Below the pieces are notes generated by a model that was not told the DNA's origin, ran no database searches, and saw nothing but the letters and a program-made list of their open reading frames with translations. Position numbers and translations under genes: made by a program. DNA of 49,479 nt from Rubrivivax sp. (GTDB taxonomy: Bacteria > Pseudomonadota > Gammaproteobacteria > Burkholderiales > Burkholderiaceae_C), in NCBI GenBank assembly GCA_027487905.1, contig JAIYCR010000092.1, forward strand, positions 1-49,479, read 5' to 3'. Shown in pieces: positions 19,016-27,402 of the stretch (within the stretch, counting starts at the first letter, position 1; every line of letters starts with the position of its first letter).

Positions 19016-20059
19016 ATGTCCCATCACCTGCTGCTGACCCGCAAGCTCGCGCTCGATGCCGACACCCTCGGCGAGGCCGAGGTGGCCACCGCGCCGCGTC
19101 ACAGCCTGGCCCTGCTGGCCCGCGAACTGGGCTCGAGCCTGCATCCGCCGGTCGACCGCGCGCCGGGCCTGGCCGATCGCCTGGCCGCCCGGCTGTTGCC
19201 CGATGCCGCGGCCTGGACCCAAGCCAGCGCGCTGGCCGAGCGGCTCGGCCCCGACGACAGGGTCTACTGCGGCAGCGAGGTGCCCGGCTACGCGCTGGCC
19301 GCCCGGCTGCGCCCCCGCCCCGAAGGCCCGCGGCTGACCCTCTTCGTGCACAACGTGGACCGTCCGCGCGCCCGCGCGGCCCTGCGGCTGTGGAACCTGC
19401 CCCGGCGTGTCGAGCGCTTCCTGGCCTGCTCGCAGCCCCAGGTGGACTATCTGCACGCCTCGGGCGTCGAACGCGACCGGGCGGTGTTCGTCTGGGACCA
19501 CACCGACACCCGCTTCTTCACCCCCGGGCCGGTGTCATCGACCAAGCAGCGCCCGGGCCTGGTCAGCGTGGGCCTGGAGCAGCGCGACTACCGCACGCTG
19601 GCCGCGGCCAGCGGCGACCTTGACCTGGACGTGCGCATCAGCGGCTTCTCCCGGGACACGCACGTGAGCGAGCGGGCGTTCCCTCCGGTGCTGCCGGCCA
19701 ACATGACGCGCCAGTTCTACCCCTGGCCGGACCTGCGCCAGCTCTACCGGGACGCCGACGCCGTCGTCGTCAGCCTCTTTCCCAACCCATATGCGGCCGG
19801 CGTGCAGGGCTTGATGGAGGCGATGGCCTGCGCGCGGCCGGTGATCGTCAGCACCACCGTGGGCCTGGCGAGCTACATCCACCCCGAGGCCTCGATCGCC
19901 GTGCCTACGGGCGACGTCGACGCCCTGCGCCGCGCCATCTGCTGGGTGCTCGACCACCCGGCCGAAGCCCGCGCCATGGGCGAACGGGGTCGCGAACTCG
20001 CGTTGCAGCGCCACACGATGGAGCAGTACGTGAGGACCCTGGCCGAGTTCTCCCGCTGA
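19016..20059 (+). CDS. Glycosyltransferase (GT4/GT-B type)
   Basis: The 347-residue protein lacks membrane segments. The N-terminal half is a Rossmann-like domain (RVYCGSEVPGYALAARLRP, LTLFVHNVDRPRARAALRLW). The C-terminal half carries the GT-B donor-binding region: DADAVVVSLFPNPYAAGVQG, LMEAMACARPVIVSTTVGLASYI and VPTGDVDALRRAICWVLDHP. The E-x7-E element of GT4 enzymes corresponds to the GVQGLMEAMACGRPV-like block. It transfers an activated sugar to an unknown acceptor, perhaps for a surface polysaccharide. The gene is convergent with a GT2 glycosyltransferase, which suggests a small glycan-related pair, although no other polysaccharide genes are in the window. GACAAT 39 bp upstream may be its -10. 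Confidence 0.85.
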   Translation: MSHHLLLTRKLALDADTLGEAEVATAPRHSLALLARELGSSLHPPVDRAPGLADRLAARLLPDAAAWTQASALAERLGPDDRVYCGSEVPGYALAARLRPRPEGPRLTLFVHNVDRPRARAALRLWNLPRRVERFLACSQPQVDYLHASGVERDRAVFVWDHTDTRFFTPGPVSSTKQRPGLVSVGLEQRDYRTLAAASGDLDLDVRISGFSRDTHVSERAFPPVLPANMTRQFYPWPDLRQLYRDADAVVVSLFPNPYAAGVQGLMEAMACARPVIVSTTVGLASYIHPEASIAVPTGDVDALRRAICWVLDHPAEARAMGERGRELALQRHTMEQYVRTLAEFSR

Positions 20060-20096
20060 GCCCTTGGGGGCACTGCGGCGCAGCGGCCGGGCGGAA

Positions 20097-21143
20097 TCAA
20101 CCCGTCGCAGGTCCGCCGGTGGGCAGGCGTCTCAGACCATGCCGGATCAGGTCGGCAAGGAAACGCGGCGGGTTGGTGTCGGGCCGGCGGCGGATCAACC
20201 TCGCCAGATGCCACAGCAGGGTGCCCGCGATGCAGGCGAGGTCGGCACCCAGTGCATAGGCACGGCCGTGGTGCTTCTCGAAGTAGCGGCGGCGGCTTTC
20301 GAACCAGTAGGCCGGCATGCGCCGCGGCTGGTCCTGCTGCCCGGTGACGCCGGTGCTCTGGCCGGAGATGTGCAGCACCCGGCTGGCCGGCGCAAACACG
20401 CTGGCCCAGCCGGCGTCGGCCGCGCGGCGCGCGAAATCGGTTTCCTCGTAGTAGAGGAAGTAGCCCTCGTCCATCAGGCCCACCTGCTCGAACACCGAGC
20501 GGCGCACGATGAAGCTGGCGCCGGACACCCAGTCCACCGCCACCCGCGGCGCGCCAGGGCGGCAGTCCATCTCGCGGGCCAGCGCCCGGTGGCCGAGGAA
20601 GCGGCTGACCAGGCGCAGCCGCGCGCAGGCCTCCAGCTCGCCGGCCATCGAGGGGAAACGAAAGGCGAAGGGCCAGGGCTGTCCGTCGGCCTCGAGCAGC
20701 TGGCTGCCGGCCATGCCGCAGGCCGGATCGGCCTGCAGCGCATCGACCAGCGCCTGCAGCGCGCCGGCCTCGACGCGGGTGTCCGGGTTGAGCAGCCAGA
20801 AGGCGTCGGGCGCCTGCGCAGCGGACAGCGCCTCGCGGATGGCCAGGTTGTTGCCCGCAGCGAAGCCCGCATTGCGGTCCGAGCGGACGAGCCTGGCCCA
20901 GCCCGAGGCGCGCAGCGCCTGGATCGCCGCGTCGATGAGGCTGCAGGAATCGTCCCCGGATGCGTTGTCCACAACCACCACCTGGGTGCCCGGCCGGGCC
21001 GCCACCTCGGCGCGCAGCGAAGCCAGGCAGTCGGCCACGAGTCGGCCGGTGCGGTAGTTGACGATGACCACCCACACTGATCCAAGGACCTGATGTGCCG
21101 GACCGGCAGGGGCCGAAGGTGGGGAATGTGTGCTCTCGCGCAT
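20097..21143 (-). CDS. Glycosyltransferase family 2 (rhamnosyltransferase-like)
   Basis: The 348-residue protein has the GT-A fold: VWVVIVNYRTGRLVADCLAS near residue 23, VVVVDNASGDDS, the DxD-equivalent LLNPDTRVEAGALQ, DWVSGASFIVRRSVFEQVG, MDEGYFLYYEETDFARRAADAGW and RVLHISGQS. This pattern is typical of dTDP-rhamnose or other O-antigen/exopolysaccharide side-chain transferases. The C-terminus has no clear membrane anchor. I placed the start at the ATG 21143 because a GAGGAG ribosome-binding site lies just upstream; a longer open frame exists but is not protein-like. It is the last same-strand gene after the polyamine operon, 149 bp from the EamA gene, and probably not functionally part of it. 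Confidence 0.88.
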   Translation of the reverse strand: MRESTHSPPSAPAGPAHQVLGSVWVVIVNYRTGRLVADCLASLRAEVAARPGTQVVVVDNASGDDSCSLIDAAIQALRASGWARLVRSDRNAGFAAGNNLAIREALSAAQAPDAFWLLNPDTRVEAGALQALVDALQADPACGMAGSQLLEADGQPWPFAFRFPSMAGELEACARLRLVSRFLGHRALAREMDCRPGAPRVAVDWVSGASFIVRRSVFEQVGLMDEGYFLYYEETDFARRAADAGWASVFAPASRVLHISGQSTGVTGQQDQPRRMPAYWFESRRRYFEKHHGRAYALGADLACIAGTLLWHLARLIRRRPDTNPPRFLADLIRHGLRRLPTGGPATG

Positions 21144-21242
21144 GCCGTGCTCTCCTCGGGCGGATTGTCGGTCGGACCCTTCAGTGCCCGAATGGCCCGC
21201 AGGGGCAACACCCGTTCCGGCCCGTGCGGCCTTCACGGAAGC

Positions 21243-21272
21243 GCCAGCGGATGCCAGCGGATGCCAGCGGTG
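21243..21272. repeat. 10-bp tandem repeat (about 2.8 copies)
   Basis: GCCAGCGGAT occurs twice head to tail, followed by GCCAGCGGTG, in the gap just downstream of the minus-strand EamA gene stop. It is non-coding and probably a slippage product. Confidence 0.6.
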
Positions 21273-21292
21273 CGACGGCGCCGGGTCGGCTT

Positions 21293-22207
21293 TCAGCGCG
21301 TCGCGCGTTCCGGCCAGGTGGCCAGCAGCACGCCCACCAGCGCGAGCGAGAAGGCCACGGCCTGAGCCGGGCCGAAGGGCTCGCCCAGCACCAGCACGCC
21401 CACGGCACCGGCCGTCAAGGGAAGGAACACGGTGAAGACGCCCGCCTTGGAAGCCGGCACCTGCCGCAGGCCGGTCATCCACAACCAGACGGTGAGCATG
21501 CTCGCCGCCAGCGCATAGGCCACCAGCAGGCCCCACAGGCCGGGCGGCACCGTGGTGAAGTCAAAGCGCAGGGCCTGCCACACGCCCAGGGGTGTCACCA
21601 GCGCCAGCCCCCACAGGTTGATCAGCGCACTGATGCGCTTGGGCGACACCTGCCCGGTCAACTGCTTGCCGATGACCACATAGAGCGCCTCGCACACCAC
21701 CGCGCCCAGCAGCAGCGCGTTGCCCAGCAAGGTGCCGGTGCCGCCTTGCTGGTGCTTGACTACCGAGACCCACCCGATGCCGACGACGGCGAAGCCGATG
21801 CCGGCCATCACCCGTCGCGACGGCCTTTCGCCCAGCCAGGCCCAGGACAGCAGGGCCACCACGCCGGGAAGCGCGGCCATGATGACGCCGGCGGCCAGCG
21901 CCGAAGACCACTGGATGCCCAGCAGCATGCAGACCGAGAAGAGGAAGTTGCCGAAGAAGGATTCGAGGAAGAGCAGCCGCCGGTCGCGCGGGCTCAGGGC
22001 CGCCTCGCCGGGGGAAGGCCGCACCCAGGTGGCCATCGCCACGGCGGCGATGCCGAAGCGAAGCCAGGACAGCAGGAAGACCGGAAAGACGGCGATCAGC
22101 AGCTTGGACAGGCCCACGTAGGCGCCCACGATGGCCATGCCCCCGGCCAGACAGGCATAGGCCAGCCAGGGCAGGGCGCTGCCGGACGCAGCCCGCTCAG
22201 AGCCCAT
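21293..22207 (-). CDS. EamA/DMT-family transporter, last gene of the polyamine cluster
   Basis: The 304-residue protein has ten predicted membrane helices in two EamA repeats (WLAYACLAGGMAIVGAYVGL... and ...GTLLGNALLLGAVVCEALYVVIG). The ATG at 22207 overlaps the end of the upstream glutamine-synthetase-like gene by 11 bp, so it is translationally coupled to it and to the whole polyamine operon. In the DMT family such members are mostly exporters of amino acids or metabolites. The coupling suggests a role in exporting or importing an amine or gamma-glutamyl compound, which is inference. It is clearly different from the EamA gene at 15.4 kb (different N-terminus and helix sequences), so this is not a recent duplication. 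Confidence 0.85.
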   Translation of the reverse strand: MGSERAASGSALPWLAYACLAGGMAIVGAYVGLSKLLIAVFPVFLLSWLRFGIAAVAMATWVRPSPGEAALSPRDRRLLFLESFFGNFLFSVCMLLGIQWSSALAAGVIMAALPGVVALLSWAWLGERPSRRVMAGIGFAVVGIGWVSVVKHQQGGTGTLLGNALLLGAVVCEALYVVIGKQLTGQVSPKRISALINLWGLALVTPLGVWQALRFDFTTVPPGLWGLLVAYALAASMLTVWLWMTGLRQVPASKAGVFTVFLPLTAGAVGVLVLGEPFGPAQAVAFSLALVGVLLATWPERATR

Positions 22208-23570
22208 CGGCGTAGCGCGCCATTTCCCAGTCGCTGACGTGGCGGCTGAAGGCCATCCACTCATCCCGTTGCAGCCGGCACAGGTTGGCGTGCAGGGAGG
22301 CGCCGAGTGCCGAGCACAGCACGGCGTCGTCCTCCAGCGCCGCTGCGGCCTCGCCGAGCGTGGCGGGCAGGGTGGCGATGCCGCGGGCGCCGAGCGCGGC
22401 GGCGGTGAGTTCGTAGAGGTCGTCGTCCACCGCGGCCGGCGGCTGCAGGCACCGGTCGATGCCGTCCAGGCCCGCGGCGATCAGCCCGGCAGTGGCCAGG
22501 TAGGGGTTGGCCGAGGCATCGGGCAGCCGCCATTCAAAGCGGCCGGGCAGGGTGCGCAGCAGCGCTGTCCGGTTGTTCGGACCGTGGCTGATGGTGGCCG
22601 GCGCCCAGGTGGTGCCCGAGCGGCTCTCGCCGGCGGCCAGGCGCTTGTAGGAGTTCACCGTCGGCGCGGCCAGCGCACACAACCCTCGGGCGTGCTCCAG
22701 CACGCCGGCGATGAAATGCCGCTCCAGTGCACGGCCCTCATCGCCGCTTCCGAAGAGGCTCTGCCCGTCCCGCCACAGGGACACGTGAAAGTGCAGGCCG
22801 CTGCCGGGTTGGTCGGCGAAGGGCTTGGGCATCATCGAGAACACCGCGCCTTCCCGCTCGGCCAGCGTGTGCGCAGCGAGCTTGAAGAGCATCAGGTGGT
22901 CGGCCGACCGCAGCGCCTCGTCGTGGGCGAAGTTCAGCTCGAACTGCCCGTGGGCATCCTCGTGGTCGATCTGTTCCACCGTCAGGCCGCCGGCTTCCAG
23001 CGCCTCGCGCAGCGCGTGCAGGAAGGCGGCGCGACGCGGCAGGCTCTTCAGGTCGTAGCTCGGCTTGTCCAGCCGGTCCCAGGCGTCGAAGGGCGCCCAG
23101 CCGCGCCCGTCCTCCTGCCCCCGGCGCAGCAGGAAGAACTCGGGCTCGATGCCGGTTCGAAGCGTCCAGCCCCGATCGGCCAGGCGGGCGGTGGCGCGGC
23201 GCAGCACCTGCCGCGGACAGGACTCGAAGGCCTGCCCGTCGACGAAGCCGTCTGCGACGATGCGCGCGTAACCGGGCAGCCAGGGCAGCGCGCGCAGCGT
23301 GGAGAGGTCGCCCCGCGCCAGGTATTCCGACCGCGGCCCGGTGCGGGCCAGGCCAGTGCCCACGATGGACGGCCCCGCGAAGCCGGCGCCTGCGCCCAGC
23401 ACCTGCTGCAGGTGCTGCAGCGGGACATGCTTGCCCTTGGCCACGCCTTGAAGGTCGGTGAACTGCACCAGCAGCGTGTGCACGCCCTGCAGGCGCATCG
23501 CCTCGATCGCGGCCTCGACTTCGCCGCGGGTGGCGCCTGCAGCGGCGGACGTCGCTTCGACGCCGCTCAC
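22197..23570 (-). CDS. Type III (GlnT-like) glutamine synthetase family protein
   Basis: The 457-residue protein (GTG start at 23570) has all catalytic signatures of the fold. They are GIEPEFFLL (metal Glu), QIDHEDAHGQFELNF (two metal Glu), GSGLHFHVSLW (ATP/metal His), NRTALLRTLPG and FEWRLPDASANPY (Arg/Glu). The DKPSYDLKSL and MMPKPFADQPGSGLHFH sequences resemble type III glutamate-ammonia ligases and FluG-like enzymes rather than PuuA. It should ligate glutamate to ammonia or an amine. Its start overlaps the aldehyde dehydrogenase stop (GTGA), and an alternative GTG at 23588 exists. The position inside a polyamine operon that already has a PuuA homologue suggests a different amine substrate. 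Activity is not demonstrable from sequence. Confidence 0.85.
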   Translation of the reverse strand: MSGVEATSAAAGATRGEVEAAIEAMRLQGVHTLLVQFTDLQGVAKGKHVPLQHLQQVLGAGAGFAGPSIVGTGLARTGPRSEYLARGDLSTLRALPWLPGYARIVADGFVDGQAFESCPRQVLRRATARLADRGWTLRTGIEPEFFLLRRGQEDGRGWAPFDAWDRLDKPSYDLKSLPRRAAFLHALREALEAGGLTVEQIDHEDAHGQFELNFAHDEALRSADHLMLFKLAAHTLAEREGAVFSMMPKPFADQPGSGLHFHVSLWRDGQSLFGSGDEGRALERHFIAGVLEHARGLCALAAPTVNSYKRLAAGESRSGTTWAPATISHGPNNRTALLRTLPGRFEWRLPDASANPYLATAGLIAAGLDGIDRCLQPPAAVDDDLYELTAAALGARGIATLPATLGEAAAALEDDAVLCSALGASLHANLCRLQRDEWMAFSRHVSDWEMARYADGL

Positions 23571-25078
23571 GCGTCGATGCGGATCCACGTGGTCTTCAGT
23601 TCGGTGTACTTCTCCAGCGCGTGCAGCGATTTGTCGCGCCCGTTGCCGCTCTGCTTGTATCCACCGAAGGGAACGGTGATGTCGTCCTCGTCGTACTGGT
23701 TGACGTGCACCGTGCCGGCCCTCAGGCCGCGGGCCACGCGGTGCGCCCGGCTGAGCTGGTCGCTCCAGACGCTCGCCTGCAGGCCATAGGGGCTGTCGTT
23801 GGCCAGGGCCAGCGCCTCGGCTTCGGTGTCGAAGCGCAGGATGGACATCACCGGACCGAAGATCTCCTCGCGTGCGATGCGCATGTCCGATCGCACGCCG
23901 TCGAAGACCGTGGGCTCGACGAAGTAGCCGCCGCTGTCGGTGCGCGCCTGGGCACCGCCGACCACGCAGCGGGCACCTTCCGCCCGGCCGGCGTCGATGT
24001 AGCCGAGCACGGTGCGAAGCTGCACCTCGTCGACGATGGCGCCCATCACCGTCTTCGGGTCCAGCGGGTCGGCGGGCTGGTAGCGCGGGGCCTGCGCCAC
24101 CACCGCCTCGATGAAGGCATCGGCCACCGATCGCTGCACCAGCACGCGCGACGGCGCGTTGCAGCTCTCGCCCTGGTTGAAGAACATGCTCGCGGCCACG
24201 GTACGGGCCGCGCGCTCGATGTCGGAAAAGTCCTCGAAGACGAGATAGGCACTCTTGCCGCCCAGCTCATTGAAGACCCGTTTGAGGTTGCTGCGGCCAG
24301 CGTACTCGAGCATCTTGCGGCCCACCCGGGTGGAGCCGGTGAAGCCGATGGCGTCCACGTCGGGGTGCAGCGCAAGCGCCTCGCCGGCTTCGTGGCCGAA
24401 GCCCGGGACCACATTGAAGACCCCGGCGGGCAGGCCGGCCTCCAGCGCGATCTCCGCCAGGCGCAGCGCGGTGTAGGGGCTCTTCTCGCTGGGCTTGAGC
24501 ACAACCGAATTGCCCGCAGCCAGCGCCGGCCCGAGCTTCCAGGCCGCCATGATCATCGGGTAGTTCCAGGGCACCACCACGCCGATCACGCCCATGGGCT
24601 CGCGGGTGATCAGGGCCAGCGCATTGCGCGGCGTCGGCGCGATCTCGTCGTAGACCTTGTCGATGGCCTCGGCATACCACGCGATGCAGCGGGCCGCGGA
24701 CGGCACGTCCACCCCCAGGCTGTGCTGGATGGGCTTGCCCATGTCCAGCGTTTCCAGCAGCGCGAGTTCGTCGCGCGCGGCGAGGATGCGCTCGGAGAAC
24801 TTCTGCAGGATGCGCTTGCGGACGGCCGGCGCCTTGTTCGCCCAACGGCCATCTTCGAAGGCCTCGCGCGCGCTGCGCACGGCCGCGTCGATGTCGGCCG
24901 CCTGGCCGCGGGTGACCGGGCCGAGCAGGCGGGCGTCGATCGGGCTCTTCTTGTCGAAGGTCTCGCCGCCGATGGGCTCGACGCGGCGGCCATCGACGAC
25001 GGCGCGGCCATCGGGGCGCAGCGCGGCTGCTCGCTGCGCCCAGGGGGCGCGCGTCTCGGGGGCGGGTGGGGGGTTCAT
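23567..25078 (-). CDS. puuC: Aldehyde dehydrogenase, gamma-glutamyl-aminobutyraldehyde type (PuuC-like)
   Basis: This 503-residue NAD(P)-dependent aldehyde dehydrogenase oxidises gamma-glutamyl-gamma-aminobutyraldehyde to gamma-glutamyl-GABA, or 4-aminobutyraldehyde to GABA, in putrescine breakdown. Seen in the sequence are the cofactor-binding VVPWNYP and LKPSEKSPYTAL, GFTGSTRVG, the catalytic Glu in FNELGGKS (E271) and the catalytic Cys in FFNQGESCNAPSR (C306). The context around the cysteine (ESCNAPS) differs from the common QVCxAGTR, so the exact substrate is less certain. The C-terminus IRIDA is close to the family end. It lies 28 bp after DUF3138 and overlaps the GlnT-like gene by 4 bp. 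Confidence 0.9.
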   Translation of the reverse strand: MNPPPAPETRAPWAQRAAALRPDGRAVVDGRRVEPIGGETFDKKSPIDARLLGPVTRGQAADIDAAVRSAREAFEDGRWANKAPAVRKRILQKFSERILAARDELALLETLDMGKPIQHSLGVDVPSAARCIAWYAEAIDKVYDEIAPTPRNALALITREPMGVIGVVVPWNYPMIMAAWKLGPALAAGNSVVLKPSEKSPYTALRLAEIALEAGLPAGVFNVVPGFGHEAGEALALHPDVDAIGFTGSTRVGRKMLEYAGRSNLKRVFNELGGKSAYLVFEDFSDIERAARTVAASMFFNQGESCNAPSRVLVQRSVADAFIEAVVAQAPRYQPADPLDPKTVMGAIVDEVQLRTVLGYIDAGRAEGARCVVGGAQARTDSGGYFVEPTVFDGVRSDMRIAREEIFGPVMSILRFDTEAEALALANDSPYGLQASVWSDQLSRAHRVARGLRAGTVHVNQYDEDDITVPFGGYKQSGNGRDKSLHALEKYTELKTTWIRIDA

Positions 25079-25106
25079 GCAGCGCCGGCGCAGGGGCGGG
25101 GTTGGC

Positions 25107-26471
25107 TCACCAGAACACGACGAGCTGGGTCGCGAACAGGTTGTTCGACTTGCGATAGAGGCCGCTGCCCACGTCCAGGAAGACCGGCAGGCTGGCACGG
25201 TCCAGGCGGTACTCCGCCTTCAGCTGGGTGTTCTCGTTGAGCAGGTAGTTCAGGCCGAAAGCCAGCGCGGTGCGGTTGGCACCGACGTTCGGGTCGCCGA
25301 AGGGGTCGGGGCCGATGCCGTTGCGGTCGTCGGCCACGGTGTATCCCAGCAGGCCGCCGCCGTTGCGCTTGTTGTTGATGAAGTCCAGCCGCGAGATGGC
25401 CTCGAGCCGAGGCGTGAGCTTGTAGCCGGCCAGCGCGCTGGCGCCGTACCAGCTGGCCGTGCGCGGCTCGCCGTTCGGGTCGGGCGTGATGGCCGCGGCG
25501 TTCTGCCGCCCGTAGCTCACCTGACCCATCAGCGTCAGGTCGCCGCGGGTGTACCAGCCGTCCACCTCGAAGAGGTTGAGGAAGCTGTCGTTGCCGTTGG
25601 GGTCGGCGAAGTTGACCGCCTTGCCATGCACACCGGAGAAGCCGAAGCCGGTGAACTCGCCACGGGCGTAGTCGCCCCGGTAGGCGAAGGCCGGCCAGCG
25701 GTTGTTCGGGCCCTTGCGGGCGGTGTTCATGTTGCCCACGATGCTCTTGAGGAGCCACTTGCCGGTGCCGATTTCAGCGCCGACGCCGGTGTAGGTGGTG
25801 GGCAGCGTGAAGTCGAACAGCAGGTTGTGGGTGACGAGCTTGTTCTGGTTGGCCGGCAGGAACTCATAGCCCGACCAGTCCGGAACCTGGCCGGCCAGCA
25901 GGCGGACCTTGTCGCTGGTGAGCGGCACCGACACCGACGCCTCGTGCACGATGGAGCCCATGGCCACCGCACCGGCGCCGCGCTGCGGCGCCAGCGTCAG
26001 GCGCCAGCGGGTGCCGCTCTCGGTCTCCTTCTGGATGTCCAGCAGCAGCATGCCCATGTAGGAGCTGTCGAAGGCATAGGGGTCGTTGCCCGTGTCGCTC
26101 AGGAACTGCGCGCCGAAGGTCTTGCGGTTCTGGTTCGAAACGATGGGCAGGTCGATCACGCCGCTGATCTTCAGGCCCTTGAGGCCACCGCTGTCGCGCT
26201 GGTCTTCCAGGGCTTCGGTTTTGACCGCGATGCGGTTGAACTCGGCCGCCTGCTCGGGCGTCATGCCCCACTGCGCACGGGCGGGTGCACCCGGGGCGGC
26301 GGCGGCAGTGGCCGCCCCCAGCTTGCGCTCGAGCTCGGCGATGCGCGCCTTCATGGCTTCCAGCTCCTTGGCCAGGTCGGCCGCCGAGGGCGCCTGCGCC
26401 GCGGCGGGAAAGGCCACCGGCAGGGCCAGGGCGATGGCGAGGGCGAGCGCGGAGGGCTGCCAGGGCTTCAT
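25107..26471 (-). CDS. DUF3138 family predicted outer-membrane beta-barrel protein
   Basis: The 454-residue protein has a signal peptide (about residues 1-26, cleavage after AAA/AQA). A short coiled coil (SAADLAKELEAMKARIAELE, about 28-50) is followed by alternating beta strands separated by Gly/Asn/Asp-rich turns. It ends in a hydrophobic strand with terminal aromatic residue (LFATQLVVFW), the usual C-terminal signal of outer-membrane barrels. The GLKISGVIDLPIVSNQ and LNYLLNENTQLKAEYRLDRA segments are typical of this porin-like family, whose substrate is not established. It lies between potI and puuC in the polyamine operon, so a polyamine channel is the natural hypothesis. A GGAG ribosome-binding site precedes the start. 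Confidence 0.8.
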   Translation of the reverse strand: MKPWQPSALALAIALALPVAFPAAAQAPSAADLAKELEAMKARIAELERKLGAATAAAAPGAPARAQWGMTPEQAAEFNRIAVKTEALEDQRDSGGLKGLKISGVIDLPIVSNQNRKTFGAQFLSDTGNDPYAFDSSYMGMLLLDIQKETESGTRWRLTLAPQRGAGAVAMGSIVHEASVSVPLTSDKVRLLAGQVPDWSGYEFLPANQNKLVTHNLLFDFTLPTTYTGVGAEIGTGKWLLKSIVGNMNTARKGPNNRWPAFAYRGDYARGEFTGFGFSGVHGKAVNFADPNGNDSFLNLFEVDGWYTRGDLTLMGQVSYGRQNAAAITPDPNGEPRTASWYGASALAGYKLTPRLEAISRLDFINNKRNGGGLLGYTVADDRNGIGPDPFGDPNVGANRTALAFGLNYLLNENTQLKAEYRLDRASLPVFLDVGSGLYRKSNNLFATQLVVFW

Positions 26472-26553
26472 GCGGTTCTCCTGAAGGGAAGGGGCGGAAG
26501 GTCGGTTGCGGGGAAAGCGGGAAGGAGGTGCTCGGGTGGGTCGGCCCGGGTGC

Positions 26554-27402
26554 TCAGCCCTGGCGCGCTGCGGCCATCTCGCGCTGGCGCTGGCGCTCCT
26601 GGCGCGCGATCAGGTAGCTCGCGCCGAGCACACCCAGCGCGACGAAGGCGATCACCACCGTGGCCACGGCATTGATGCTCGAATCCAGGCCCAGCCGGGC
26701 GCGGCTGAAGATCACCAGCGGCAGCGTGGTGGAGCCCGGGCCGGACAGGAAGGCCGACAGCACCACGTCGTCCAGCGAGATGGTGAAGGTGAGCAGCCAG
26801 GCGGACATCACCGCCTGCGAGATCATCGGCAGGATCACCAGGTAGAACACCTGCCAGGGGCGGGCACCCAGGTCCATGGCAGCCTCCTCGAGCTGCGGGT
26901 TCAAGTCCTGCAGCCGGGCCTGTATCACCACCGTCGCATAGGCCATGCCCAGCAGCAGGTGGCCCAGCCAGATGGTCATCATGCCGCGCTCGGGGAAGCC
27001 CAGCGCACGCTGCACGCTCACCAGCATCAGCAGGAGCGACAGGCCCACCACCACCTCGGGCATCACCAGCGGTGCGTTGACCATGCCCGAAAACGCGGTG
27101 CGCCCGGTGAAGCGGCGGTACTTGACGAGCGCGAAGGCGGCCATCGTGCCCAGCACCACCGAGCCGCAGGCGGTGAAGAAGGCGATCTGCAGCGACAGCC
27201 ACAGGCCGCCCAGCACCTCTTCGTCGCGCAGCAGCTTGCGGTAGCCATCCAGCGTGAAGCCGCCCCAGGTGGTGGGCAGCGGCGACGCGTTGAAGGAATA
27301 GATCACCAGCGCGACGATGGGCAGGTAGAGGAAGACGAAACCCGCGACGAGCCAGGCGGCACCGAAGCGCCGCGCGAAGGCGGACCCGAAGGCGGCCTTC
27401 AC
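26554..27402 (-). CDS. potI: Putrescine ABC transporter permease PotI
   Basis: The 282-residue inner-membrane permease has six predicted helices (FVFLYLPIVALVIYSFNASP first) and a cytoplasmic EAA-type loop, EEAAMDLGARPWQVFYLVILPMI, that docks the ATPase. Its family-typical segment SLDDVVLSAFLSGPGSTTLP is shared with PotC/PotI. It forms the transmembrane pore with PotH. The GTG start at 27402 overlaps the potH stop (GTGA), a coupled arrangement seen in many pot operons. The DUF3138 gene follows after 82 bp. Confidence 0.94.
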   Translation of the reverse strand: MKAAFGSAFARRFGAAWLVAGFVFLYLPIVALVIYSFNASPLPTTWGGFTLDGYRKLLRDEEVLGGLWLSLQIAFFTACGSVVLGTMAAFALVKYRRFTGRTAFSGMVNAPLVMPEVVVGLSLLLMLVSVQRALGFPERGMMTIWLGHLLLGMAYATVVIQARLQDLNPQLEEAAMDLGARPWQVFYLVILPMISQAVMSAWLLTFTISLDDVVLSAFLSGPGSTTLPLVIFSRARLGLDSSINAVATVVIAFVALGVLGASYLIARQERQRQREMAAARQG

